Shown: positions 1-6,205 of the stretch, one piece after another
How the letters are laid out: each line of letters starts with the position of its first letter
How positions within the stretch are numbered: the stretch's first letter is position 1
Source: Thermoplasmata archaeon
GTDB taxonomy: Archaea > Thermoplasmatota > Thermoplasmata > UBA184
Direction: 5' to 3'
Length of the DNA: 6,205 nucleotides
Assembly (NCBI GenBank): GCA_030039915.1
Contig: JASHUP010000091.1
Location: forward strand, 1-6,205
The notes under the pieces: generated by a model
Database searches by the model: none
What the model was told of the DNA's origin: nothing
The model's input: the letters and a program-made list of their open reading frames with translations, nothing else
Translations under genes and position numbers: made by a program

Positions 1-1838
1 AGCAGGATGGAATACCCCTGCTCGAGCGTGATCGCCACCGAATTGGTGGCGATGACCTGGCCCGCGAGCGTGGCCCAGGCGTAAACCTCGATCGCGTTCG
101 GAGGGGTTGTCGAGGCGATGACCACCGGGATCGAACCGCCGTTGGCCACGGTGCCCTTCCCGACCAGGCTCTCGACGGCGCTCCAGTATCCCTCGAGTTG
201 GTACTGGATCTGGGCCCCCGACCCACCACCATTCAGGACGGCGGTGACGTCGAGGGTCGAACCGGCACTATAGTAGAGCGCGCTGGGGGTCAGTAAGAGG
301 GTGGGGTTGTCGACCACCGCGGTCGCGAATCCTTCGAAGCCGGCGGTCGCGTTCGCGGCATACACGTAGACGTCGATGGTGTTCGGAACCATCGCGGCCG
401 TGATCGGGAAGGTGAACGTTCCGCTCGCCCCCGCCCCGGTGAGGACCCCCTTCTGATAGACCACCGAGTTCGGTCCGACCACATCCCAGCTCTGCGCCGT
501 CACGGGTCCGGTCTGGGCTTCGTCGGACGAGCTGATCGACCATGTGACGTTGGCCGTCTGTCCCTGATAGTACTGCGTGTGGTCGAGCAGGACCTGAACG
601 ATCCCCGATGCCGGCGAGTAGCCGTAGAGCGTCCAGCTGACGTTGTCCCAGACCGTCCAGTGGTAGAGAGCGCTCGCGCCGGCAAGAGTCACGGAGAAGT
701 TGACCGCGTCCGTTCCCGGGTACGTGGTCTGTTGGATGAACGGAGGAGAGGTCGCGTTGAAGGTGAACGCCGCCTCTCCGAGCGCGTTCGTGGAGAGCGA
801 AGTCGGCGCACCGGTGGGGGTCACGTGGGCCGTGCCGTTCCAGTAGCCGATGGTTACGGGCAGGCCGGCGATGGCGGTGAACGCCCCGAAGTACGAAGCT
901 CCCGCCTCCACGCACGAGGCGATTTGCGTGCCGATCGTGAAGTAATAGTCGTTCACGAGCGCACAGGTCGGCGGGGCCTGAGTAAGTCCCGTGGCGTGGA
1001 TGACGAGGCTCCCGACCTCGACCACGGCCTCGGCGGACTCATTCTCCGCGACGACTCCGCTAACGTTCGTCACTGCGTAGACTTCGAAGTGGAGTTCGCT
1101 GTTCGGCGTGGCGTTGAGGGGAACCGTCCCGGTCCATTCGCCCTGTCCGGCGCTCGCGGGGGTCAGCGCCACTCGGCCCTGGGAGAAGATGTTCTGGATT
1201 GTGCCGTTTCCCCGGTACGTTCCGGTGATCCAGACGTTGGTCGCATGGGTGTAGATCGAATTCCCGTTCGCTTCGGAGAGCAAGGTCCAGAAGACGGTCA
1301 GGGGTTGACCGGGGAGGGTGGCCCCGTCACCGACCGACGTCGAGAGGTCCGTGTAGTAGACGAAGGTCGTGACGTTCTGGATCACCGTGCCGCCGTTCGG
1401 CGCTGAGAAGTTAACCGTCCACCCGCCGCCGTACGGAAGGGCGGCCGGGAACGAGTAGCCGACGCCCGCCGAGTAGGAGTTGAATGTGTGGGTGGTCGAG
1501 CTGAGGGTCGCCTCATAATGGAACGCCGGGACCGGTACTCCGTCCCGGGAGGCGTTGGGGTCCTTGATGGTGATGTTCACGGCCGAGTCGAGCGCGTCGG
1601 TGACCGAGAAATAGAGAGCTCCCCAACCGGGCTCCCCGGGATAGAAGTTGTTGGTCGTGTAGTCGTATCCGTTCACGATCGAGTAAGTGATGGTGGCGGC
1701 GGGATGCACCGCGTCGGAACGTTCTATCGCGGCCGCGGCCCCGGTTGGGCTTGCGTGGGTCTGAGCGGGAACCAGGGCGAGAATGGCGGAGGCGACCAGC
1801 AGCGCGGCCAGTACCACAGCGAGCGTTCGGCGCGACAT
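1..1838 (-). CDS. Secreted Ig-like/macroglobulin-like multidomain surface protein, C-terminus cut by window edge
   Basis: The frame is open from an ATG at 1838-1836 to the left edge, giving 612 codons without a stop. Residues 1-29 form a signal peptide: basic MSRR, a hydrophobic run, and likely cleavage after A-x-A or T-H-A near 25-29. The rest is beta-rich: an N-terminal domain (about 48-160), an Ig-like domain (about 164-278), and a domain with one cysteine pair (Cys292, Cys309) containing AGLPVTIGYWNG and STNALGEAAFTF, like bacterial Ig-like (Big_1) folds. Two tandem related units follow (about 412-508 and 509-605), starting around HTQYYQGQTANVTW and SALYYSAGSTLDVT, with the 'Y-x-G-x-x-x-x-V' look of macroglobulin MG domains. 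Fourteen N-X-S/T sequons suggest heavy N-glycosylation outside the cell. No catalytic motif is visible; a structural, adhesive or S-layer-associated role is inferred. Start choice: the first Met before a clean signal peptide, 29 bases from a TATA-like box. The exact family is unsure. Confidence 0.85.
   Translation of the reverse strand, partial: MSRRTLAVVLAALLVASAILALVPAQTHASPTGAAAAIERSDAVHPAATITYSIVNGYDYTTNNFYPGEPGWGALYFSVTDALDSAVNITIKDPNASRDGVPVPAFHYEATLSSTTHTFNSYSAGVGYSFPAALPYGGGWTVNFSAPNGGTVIQNVTTFVYYTDLSTSVGDGATLPGQPLTVFWTLLSEANGNSIYTHATNVWITGTYRGNGTIQNIFSQGRVALTPASAGQGEWTGTVPLNATPNSELHFEVYAVTNVSGVVAENESAEAVVEVGSLVIHATGLTQAPPTCALVNDYYFTIGTQIASCVEAGASYFGAFTAIAGLPVTIGYWNGTAHVTPTGAPTSLSTNALGEAAFTFNATSPPFIQQTTYPGTDAVNFSVTLAGASALYHWTVWDNVSWTLYGYSPASGIVQVLLDHTQYYQGQTANVTWSISSSDEAQTGPVTAQSWDVVGPNSVVYQKGVLTGAGASGTFTFPITAAMVPNTIDVYVYAANATAGFEGFATAVVDNPTLLLTPSALYYSAGSTLDVTAVLNGGGSGAQIQYQLEGYWSAVESLVGKGTVANGGSIPVVIASTTPPNAIEVYAWATLAGQVIATNSVAITLEQGYSIL
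24..605 (-). repeat. Two tandem Ig/macroglobulin-like units in the partial surface protein
   Basis: Residues about 412-508 and 509-605 of the partial protein look like two diverged copies of a roughly 97-residue unit. Both have an early Tyr-Tyr-x(0-1)-Gly strand (YYQGQTANVTW, YYSAGSTLDVT). Both end in a matching pair of strands (PNTIDVYVYAANATAG, PNAIEVYAWATLAGQ) followed by an Ala/Val-rich strand. Residues about 164-278 share the pattern more weakly (PGQPLTVFWTLL, PNSELHFEVYAVTN). The match is at protein level only. Confidence 0.55.
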
Positions 1839-1861
1839 GGGCGCAAACTTGCGTGGAACCG

Positions 1862-1872
1862 GTATAATAAAG
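1862..1872 (-). promoter_or_regulatory. TATA-like archaeal promoter box for the partial surface-protein gene
   Basis: On the minus strand this reads CTTTATTATAC, an AT-rich island in GC-rich surroundings. Its centre, near 1867, lies 29 bases upstream of the A of the ATG at 1838. Archaeal transcription usually starts about 25-28 bases downstream of the TATA centre, so the mRNA probably begins at or within a few bases of the start codon (leaderless). No Shine-Dalgarno motif is present in the bases between. Confidence 0.6.
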
Positions 1873-1912
1873 TCGTTCTCGACCCAGAACCGGGCGGGGC
1901 CAGGAATTTCGC

Positions 1913-1945
1913 AAAAAATGACCGAAAACGGGGGGAACACCCCCC
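1913..1945 (-). terminator. Hairpin plus T-runs, probable terminator of the thermopsin-like gene
   Basis: Read on the minus strand, six G, the loop TGTT and six C (1945-1930) form a perfect GC stem. They are followed by TTTT (1928-1925) and TTTTTT (1918-1913). The hairpin starts 34 bases past the TAG of the thermopsin-like gene (1981-1979). T-rich tracts end archaeal transcripts; the stem may help or may be incidental. Its place before the next gene's TATA box suggests that the two minus-strand genes are separate transcription units. Confidence 0.55.
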
Positions 1946-1978
1946 TAACTGCCCTCCTCGATGCGCTCGGGGGCCCGC

Positions 1979-4900
1979 CTAGCGAAGGTTGGACGGCGGG
2001 GACCGCTTTCGGCGGCGGTAGACCACAGCCACCACCCCGATTACCGCAACCAATCCAACGACCCCTGCGATCGTGAGGTCCAGTGGCCAGGGTGAGGATG
2101 CATGGGACGGTGTCGCGGATGGCGGGCGCGGCGCCACGGTGATCGAGAGGGGAGAACTCGTTACCGACTCTCCGTTGGAGTCGTGGACGGTGACCGTGAC
2201 ATTGTACGTACCGTTGTCCGTGGGCGTGCACGCCAGGGTCGAACTGTTTGCGGAGCTACACCCGGTCGGGAGCCCCATCCACAGGTAGCTCGCATTTCCG
2301 GACCCCTCGGTCGTGTTGCTCGCCAGATGGAACGTCTCGCCCACTTCGAGCGCGCCCGAGACGACATAGGGTTGGCTCACGGTGGGGATCGCATAGACGG
2401 TGTACGGGAAGGTGAGGTTGGCCGAAACGTGCTCGGAGTCGGTGACGGTAAACCGCAGCTCGAAGTGTCCGCTCGCGTTCGGGGCACAGGTCAGCGTCAG
2501 GGAGTTCGCCGATGCGCATCCCGTGGGGACACCGGCCCACGAGTAGTCCAGGGAGCCGACGCCCCCGGTGACCCCTTGAGCGGAGTAGTCGACGGTCTCG
2601 CCGACGTCGGCGCTCGTCCGGGACGCGGAGATGGACGCGACGGATGGGTCGGAAACCACGGAAAAGTGCGTTCCCGCGGTGGCCGACTGCCCGAGGGTGT
2701 CCTCAGCCGTGACGTTCGGGGAGAACGATCCGGTCGCGCTCGATCGGCAGGAAAGGGCGGAGGTGTTCTTCGAAGCGCAACCGGGGGGAAGTTCCGACCA
2801 CGAGAAAGTATAGACGCCGGATCCTCCCGAGGTTCCGAGGACGGACAGCGTCACGTTGTATCCTAGGTCGATCGTCGCCGCGGAGGTCGTCACCGAGCCC
2901 ACCGTGACCAGTGAGTTGACGCTGAAGTTGAGGGGTCCGCTGGACGCCGTTCCGCCCACGCTGTCGGTCACCGTGACGCTCACGACCGAGCGGCCCGAGC
3001 TGTTGGGCTGGCAGTCCAGCGTTGGGACATCGGCCGAGGTGCATCCTTCCGGAAGCCCCTGCCAAGCGTAGGAGTAGGGCGAGATGCCCCCGCTCGCGGT
3101 CGTGGAGAAGTTGGTCGACTCCCCGAGGTCGATCGGGCCCGAGGGGGTGGCGACGAGGGTGCTTAGCGCGGGTCCGGGCACGACCGAGAAGTCGAGCACC
3201 CCGCTCGTCACCTTGTAGGAATGGGAGTCCGTGACGCTGACGTAGACGGGGTAAACGCCGGCGGTCGATGGGTTGCAGGACGGCGACGCGGTCGTGGTGG
3301 CGGTGCACGGGTACGGGAGATACTCCCAGCTGTACGAGTAGACCCCGGTGCCACCCGAGGGGGAGGCCCGGAACGAGACCGAAGCGCCCGTTTCCACCGT
3401 CGAAGGATCCGCGGTCGGGATCCCGACCGTCGGGTCCGAGTCCACGGTGAACATCAGGGTGCCGCTGGTGACCGAGCGCAGGTCGGAGTCGGTGATCGTC
3501 ACGGACACCGAATAGGTACCCGCCGTGATGGGCCGACAGGAGATCGACGTGGTCGTCGAGCTTGTGCAGTTGAGACCTGAGGAGAGAGCGCTCCAGTCGA
3601 ACGAGTCTCCACCGGACCCTTGATCAAGGACGGTGGTAGCGAAGACCACCGACTGCCCCACATCGACCCCCGCCGGTTTCGCCGTCGGGGTGCTTGCGAG
3701 GGGCCCGCAGTCGCCCGGTACGGGGACCGAGGTCGTCTCTCCCGCGAACACGTTGCAGGCGCCGAGATTGTTGTTCTCACTGCTCGAATTAACCCACACC
3801 TGGTAAAAACCGGGGGTGAGCGTGAACGAAGCCTCCCCGTTTCGGAAGCTCCACGACGTTCCGTTCACCGAGACGGTGCCACTCGAAATGGCGGGAGCCG
3901 AGATGTTGAGAATCCCGACCCGACTTTGGTCGTACGCGCGTGCTGGGGTCGCGTTTCGGGCGGTTCCGTTGAGCTGGGCGGTGTGGGGAAGACCGTCCGG
4001 GTCGTGCGTGAAGAACGACTGGACGTCGTCGATCGTCTCCGCGGTGTCGGCCCCAAAATTCCAGACGGAACGAGGCGCTTCGAGGTTGTGGCCGTTCCAG
4101 TAGAGCAGCCGCGACCCGATGTTCGTGACCGATTGGGCGATGGTCTCGGAGCCGCCGCCGGGACCGCCGATCGAGAGCTCGGCGTCGTAGAAATTGCCGC
4201 TCGGCGCCGTGCTGTTGCCATTCACCACGAAGCCGTTGTCCTTTGAGACATCGGTCGCCCAGGGCCACACAACATTGTCGTACGTCACCTCGTAGGAGGT
4301 CACTCCGTCCCAGTACTCGAACGCGACCTCGGGAAGGCCGGTGCCCGTGGCGTAGGAACGGACCAGCATCGAGAAGTCTCCCGGCGAGGGCATGAACTCG
4401 TCCGCACCCGGCTGCGAGGACGCCCCCACGGCATAGTACCCCTCGCATCCCGAGATCGAGTACACCGTGCCATTTCCGCTGACGGCGGAGTTCGATAGGC
4501 AGTAGCTGTTGGTGGTGAAATTCCAAATGTTGTTCTCGAACGTGAGCTCACCGGTGGCGCTGTCCATGAACGCGACGTCCTGGATCCAATACGCGTAAGT
4601 GACCCCGCTCTGAACAAACTGGAGTACGACGTTCAGCTGGTCGCTGAAATACGAGTTCCCAGAGTTGTCCATGGAGAGGCTCTGCCAGGAGAAGTTCCCG
4701 AGGAACTCCGTGGTGTTGTACGTGTACGGTCTTCCCCCTTCTCCCACGCCAAAGTCCCCGATTCCCATCGGTGCCGGTTCGGAGCTGTAGCCGTCGAGGG
4801 GATTGACCACGGCCGGGACCGAGACCCCGATCGGCCGAACGTGGACCGGGAGGAACGGGACCGGTTGACTGTGGAGCTGCTCGGAAAGCGTGGCATGAGC

Positions 4901-5047
4901 GGAGGAAGTGGAGGTGAGGGAGGGCGACGAGGACGGAGCCCCTAGGGCGAACGAGAGTACGGACGCGCTCAGCAGAATCAAGATGGTCGGCCACAGGGCG
5001 ACTCCCCGTCGCCGTACTGCCGGACCCCGCGTGTGGAAGATGGACAT
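1979..5047 (-). CDS. Thermopsin-family (A5) acid peptidase with six Ig/PKD-like repeats and C-terminal membrane anchor
   Basis: Complete 1022-residue protein, predicted to be a cell-surface protease. Residues 1-37 are a signal peptide (RRR at 12-14, hydrophobic core to about 36). Residues about 62-345 resemble thermopsin, a secreted acid protease of Sulfolobus: PMGIGDFGVG (93-102), YTYNTTEFLGNFSW (108-121), SDQLNVVLQF (135-144) and YAYWIQDVAF (151-160). Catalytic residues of this family are not firmly established. Residues about 377-445 are PEGA-like (TVSVNGTSW, LTPGFYQVWV). Residues 450-971 hold six repeats, then a transmembrane helix (989-1010) and basic RRRKR. All 16 cysteines fall into plausible pairs: 183/201, 431/447 and six Cys-x9-Cys. 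About 24 sequons are present. The frame opens at 5119, but the Met at 5047 is preferred because it begins the signal peptide and the upstream 24 codons run through a TATA-like box. The architecture is longer than plain thermopsin. Peptidase activity and acid optimum are inferred from the family. Confidence 0.9.
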   Translation of the reverse strand: MSIFHTRGPAVRRRGVALWPTILILLSASVLSFALGAPSSSPSLTSTSSAHATLSEQLHSQPVPFLPVHVRPIGVSVPAVVNPLDGYSSEPAPMGIGDFGVGEGGRPYTYNTTEFLGNFSWQSLSMDNSGNSYFSDQLNVVLQFVQSGVTYAYWIQDVAFMDSATGELTFENNIWNFTTNSYCLSNSAVSGNGTVYSISGCEGYYAVGASSQPGADEFMPSPGDFSMLVRSYATGTGLPEVAFEYWDGVTSYEVTYDNVVWPWATDVSKDNGFVVNGNSTAPSGNFYDAELSIGGPGGGSETIAQSVTNIGSRLLYWNGHNLEAPRSVWNFGADTAETIDDVQSFFTHDPDGLPHTAQLNGTARNATPARAYDQSRVGILNISAPAISSGTVSVNGTSWSFRNGEASFTLTPGFYQVWVNSSSENNNLGACNVFAGETTSVPVPGDCGPLASTPTAKPAGVDVGQSVVFATTVLDQGSGGDSFDWSALSSGLNCTSSTTTSISCRPITAGTYSVSVTITDSDLRSVTSGTLMFTVDSDPTVGIPTADPSTVETGASVSFRASPSGGTGVYSYSWEYLPYPCTATTTASPSCNPSTAGVYPVYVSVTDSHSYKVTSGVLDFSVVPGPALSTLVATPSGPIDLGESTNFSTTASGGISPYSYAWQGLPEGCTSADVPTLDCQPNSSGRSVVSVTVTDSVGGTASSGPLNFSVNSLVTVGSVTTSAATIDLGYNVTLSVLGTSGGSGVYTFSWSELPPGCASKNTSALSCRSSATGSFSPNVTAEDTLGQSATAGTHFSVVSDPSVASISASRTSADVGETVDYSAQGVTGGVGSLDYSWAGVPTGCASANSLTLTCAPNASGHFELRFTVTDSEHVSANLTFPYTVYAIPTVSQPYVVSGALEVGETFHLASNTTEGSGNASYLWMGLPTGCSSANSSTLACTPTDNGTYNVTVTVHDSNGESVTSSPLSITVAPRPPSATPSHASSPWPLDLTIAGVVGLVAVIGVVAVVYRRRKRSPPSNLR
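2135..3700 (-). repeat. Six tandem Ig/PKD-like repeats with invariant Cys-x9-Cys pairs
   Basis: Repeats span residues about 450-537, 538-623, 626-711, 712-798, 799-886 and 887-971 of the thermopsin-like protein. Each contains Cys-x9-Cys: 494/504, 581/591, 669/679, 757/767, 844/854 and 930/940, a period of 86-88 residues. The shared pattern is roughly Tyr-x-Trp-x-x-Leu-Pro-x-Gly-Cys, then Leu-x-Cys-x-Pro, then a strand ending in VTVTDS and a following TSGPLxFSV. The first two repeats are most divergent around the first Cys. The copies have clearly diverged in protein sequence. The likely role is a rigid, disulfide-braced stalk holding the protease domain away from the membrane. Confidence 0.85.
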
Positions 5048-5078
5048 CGTTCGGTGCTGATGATACCGTGGGCGGTCA

Positions 5079-5088
5079 GTTATAGAGG
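5079..5088 (-). promoter_or_regulatory. TATA-like promoter box for the thermopsin-like gene
   Basis: The minus strand reads CCTCTATAAC, preceded by purine-rich GGAAAA, which resembles an archaeal BRE although it is offset by a few bases. The box centre, near 5083, is 36 bases upstream of the ATG at 5047, which predicts a leader of about 10 bases. No Shine-Dalgarno motif is seen. The box lies inside the 24-codon upstream extension of the frame, which argues against a start at 5119. Confidence 0.5.
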
Positions 5089-5419
5089 TTTTCCGCCCGA
5101 GCGCGTGGTCTTTCTCCACTCCCGCGAGCCGACCCGACCGTCGCAGGGGTCGATCCCACCGTTGTCCACCTCCCGTGAACTCGGCGTGCTCAGGTGGTCG
5201 GGAGTCGCGGTCCTGCGTGCTCGACGGTCGAAAGGGAGCCGACCCCGACCCAGGACCATTTGGAGGGGCAGCGTGACGCCTTCGTTGTCGCGGGATGGTC
5301 GGAGCGGGCTCGTGCAGGGCGCTCGCCGGTCACGGACGAGAAGGATTCGATCGAAACCAAAGTCAACGACGGTTTTCGTGCCGAAGTGGATGAAAATCGG
5401 GATTGGTAATGGGACCAAG

Positions 5420-5430
5420 TTCTTTATGGC
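5420..5430 (+). promoter_or_regulatory. TATA-like promoter box for the sulfatase-like gene
   Basis: The sequence TTCTTTATGGC, preceded by ACCAAG, forms an AT-rich box centred near 5425. That is 36 bases upstream of the ATG at 5461, the same spacing as for the divergent thermopsin-like gene. It predicts a leader of roughly 10 bases. The bases between box and start (CCCCCGACCCGGCG just before ATG) contain no Shine-Dalgarno motif. Confidence 0.45.
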
Positions 5431-5460
5431 ACTTCGTGTGAGTAATCCCCCGACCCGGCG

Positions 5461-6205
5461 ATGAGTCATCTCGTGGTTATCGTGGCGGACACGCTCCGCC
5501 GTTTGGACTCGGTTCGACAATTGGACCCGAATCGGGATACCCCGTTCCTTCGGAACCTCATCGACTCCTCGGTGTGCTTCGAGAACGCCGTGGCATCCTC
5601 CCCGTGGAGCATGCCATCGCACTGGAGTCTCCTGAACGGGATCGACCCGTGGGACACCGTCCTTCGGGGGACGGAAGGGAATTCCCTCCCCGTTCCGGGG
5701 AGCCTCTCTCACTACTGGCTCGAGCGCGGAGGAGCGGCCTTGTGCCTATCGCAGAATGACCTTGTCTCTCGGGATTCGGGCCTTCTCACAGGCTACGCCT
5801 CCACGATCCCGCGTTCCGGAGTGAAGCTCCAGCGAGCCCTTGCCGTCAGTGGCAGCTTCCTCGACATGGGCATGGGAGTGGTCGCACGAACCATTCGGAA
5901 CCGCACCGGCACAACGACCGGGAACGGTGCGCCGCACCCGCATGGTCCGGTCGACTGGTGCTATACGTCGCTCCTCCGAGTCGCCGGGGCGAACGGCCGG
6001 GCGCTCACCCGCCGACGCGAGCGGGACGCGTATCTGATGGGGTTCAACGAGCAAGTGAATCTGGTCGGCCCCTCCAAACCCATTCATGCCTTCATCAACC
6101 TCATGCACACCCACGAGCCGTACGTGCACGCGACCACCTCGATGGAGGGATCGATCTCGAACGGGCTGGTTCCAACGAATAATCTCGCGCTGCACGAAAA
6201 GAACC
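5461..6205 (+). CDS. Sulfatase/alkaline-phosphatase-superfamily hydrolase or transferase, C-terminus cut by window edge
   Basis: The frame is open from ATG at 5461 to the right edge: 248 codons plus one base. An in-frame TAA at 5443-5445 with no other start codon in between fixes the start. The N-terminus LVVIVADTLRRLDSV (4-18) is the first strand of the superfamily, with Asp10 as likely metal ligand. TPFLRNLIDSSVCFENAVA (27-45) and SPWSMPSHWSLLNG (47-60) match the segment around the sulfatase nucleophile. There, Ser50-Met-Pro-Ser-His54 replaces Cys/Ser-x-Pro-x-Arg. NLMHTHEPYVH (213-223) fits the common 'His-x-Pro-Tyr' segment. No signal peptide is visible, so the protein is probably cytoplasmic. 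Without the Arg and the usual Asp-Asp pair, formylglycine maturation is doubtful; it may be a phosphatase or phospho-/sulfo-group transferase acting on glycans or lipids. The substrate is unknown. The remaining metal-ligand region lies outside the window. Confidence 0.85.
   Translation, partial: MSHLVVIVADTLRRLDSVRQLDPNRDTPFLRNLIDSSVCFENAVASSPWSMPSHWSLLNGIDPWDTVLRGTEGNSLPVPGSLSHYWLERGGAALCLSQNDLVSRDSGLLTGYASTIPRSGVKLQRALAVSGSFLDMGMGVVARTIRNRTGTTTGNGAPHPHGPVDWCYTSLLRVAGANGRALTRRRERDAYLMGFNEQVNLVGPSKPIHAFINLMHTHEPYVHATTSMEGSISNGLVPTNNLALHEKN

Larger units (their letters stand above)
5048..5460. other. Divergent intergenic region without a convincing gene
   Basis: This stretch separates the divergent thermopsin-like and sulfatase-like genes and carries a TATA-like box near each end. 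I found no tRNA-like T-loop, no tandem repeat and no coding frame with recognisable domains. The middle holds a 7-base inverted repeat, GGTCCTG (5209-5215) with CAGGACC (5251-5257). It encloses a smaller one, GGTCG (5226-5230) with CGACC (5240-5244). An acidic GTG-started frame lies at 5194-5409 but is unsupported. The region could hold regulator sites or a small RNA, but nothing identifies one. Confidence 0.6.

Noticed and set aside
579..1406. 275-codon plus-strand open frame
   Set aside because: It lies entirely antisense to the exported surface protein, whose frame shows a signal peptide and Ig-like domains. The translation is Arg/Gly/Asp-rich with no domain, as expected of a high-GC shadow frame.
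2135..3700. Tandem DNA repeat or CRISPR-like array
   Set aside because: The periodicity of about 260 bases is the protein-level Ig-like repeat. The copies are diverged and coding, with no short identical repeats and unique spacers.
5048..5119. Upstream Met extending the thermopsin-like protein by 24 residues
   Set aside because: The added residues are polar and would bury the signal peptide. Their codons overlap a TATA-like box suitable for the start at 5047.
5335..5365. Possible tRNA T-arm around GGATTCGATCGAAACC
   Set aside because: The flanking bases do not form the required 5-base stem, and no acceptor or anticodon arm pairs at the right distance on either strand.
5194..5409. 71-codon GTG-started plus-strand frame with an acidic C-terminal half, just before the sulfatase-like gene's promoter
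   Set aside because: By hand count about 69% of its third codon positions are G or C, so base use does not rule it out. But there is no TATA-like box at the right distance, no Shine-Dalgarno motif and no recognisable family; homologues in related genomes would be needed.
5033..5464. 143-codon plus-strand open frame spanning the intergenic region
   Set aside because: The translation is very Arg/Ser-rich and low in complexity. It overlaps the start of the thermopsin-like gene and the promoter and start of the sulfatase-like gene. No fitting promoter or ribosome site is seen.
5080..5712. 210-codon minus-strand open frame across the intergenic region and the sulfatase-like gene
   Set aside because: It is antisense to the clear superfamily motifs of the sulfatase-like gene, overlaps both divergent promoters and has no recognisable domain.

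Overview
The window looks like archaeal DNA, most likely from a GC-rich member of the Thermoplasmatota; this placement is an inference from gene content. The signs are a thermopsin-type peptidase fused to Ig-like repeats with paired cysteines, very many Asn-X-Ser/Thr sequons in exported proteins, TATA-like boxes 29-36 bases upstream of the start codons, and no Shine-Dalgarno motif before any start. No bacterial -35/-10 arrangement stands out.

Layout. (1) Bases 1-1838, minus strand: the N-terminal 612 codons of a large exported Ig-like multidomain protein that runs off the left edge. (2) Bases 1839-1978: a 140-base gap with a probable terminator for the upstream gene (GC hairpin then T-runs) and a TATA-like promoter for gene 1. 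(3) Bases 1979-5047, minus strand: a complete 1022-residue cell-surface protein. It has a signal peptide, a thermopsin (peptidase family A5) domain, a PEGA-like domain, six tandem Ig/PKD-like repeats each with a Cys-x9-Cys pair, a C-terminal membrane anchor and a basic tail. (4) Bases 5048-5460: a 413-base divergent intergenic region with a promoter at each end and no convincing gene. (5) Bases 5461-6205, plus strand: the first 248 codons of a sulfatase/alkaline-phosphatase-superfamily enzyme with Ser-Met-Pro-Ser-His where classical sulfatases have Cys-x-Pro-x-Arg. It is cut by the right edge.

How they fit together. The two minus-strand genes encode exported, heavily sequon-marked surface proteins in tandem, but the terminator and promoter between them suggest separate transcription. 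The thermopsin protein reads as a protease held outside the cell on a disulfide-braced stalk. The sulfatase-like protein has no signal peptide and is divergently transcribed, so a functional link to the other two is not shown. I see no RNA gene, insertion sequence, CRISPR array or phage signature. Many long open frames on the strands opposite the real genes are by-products of high GC content.
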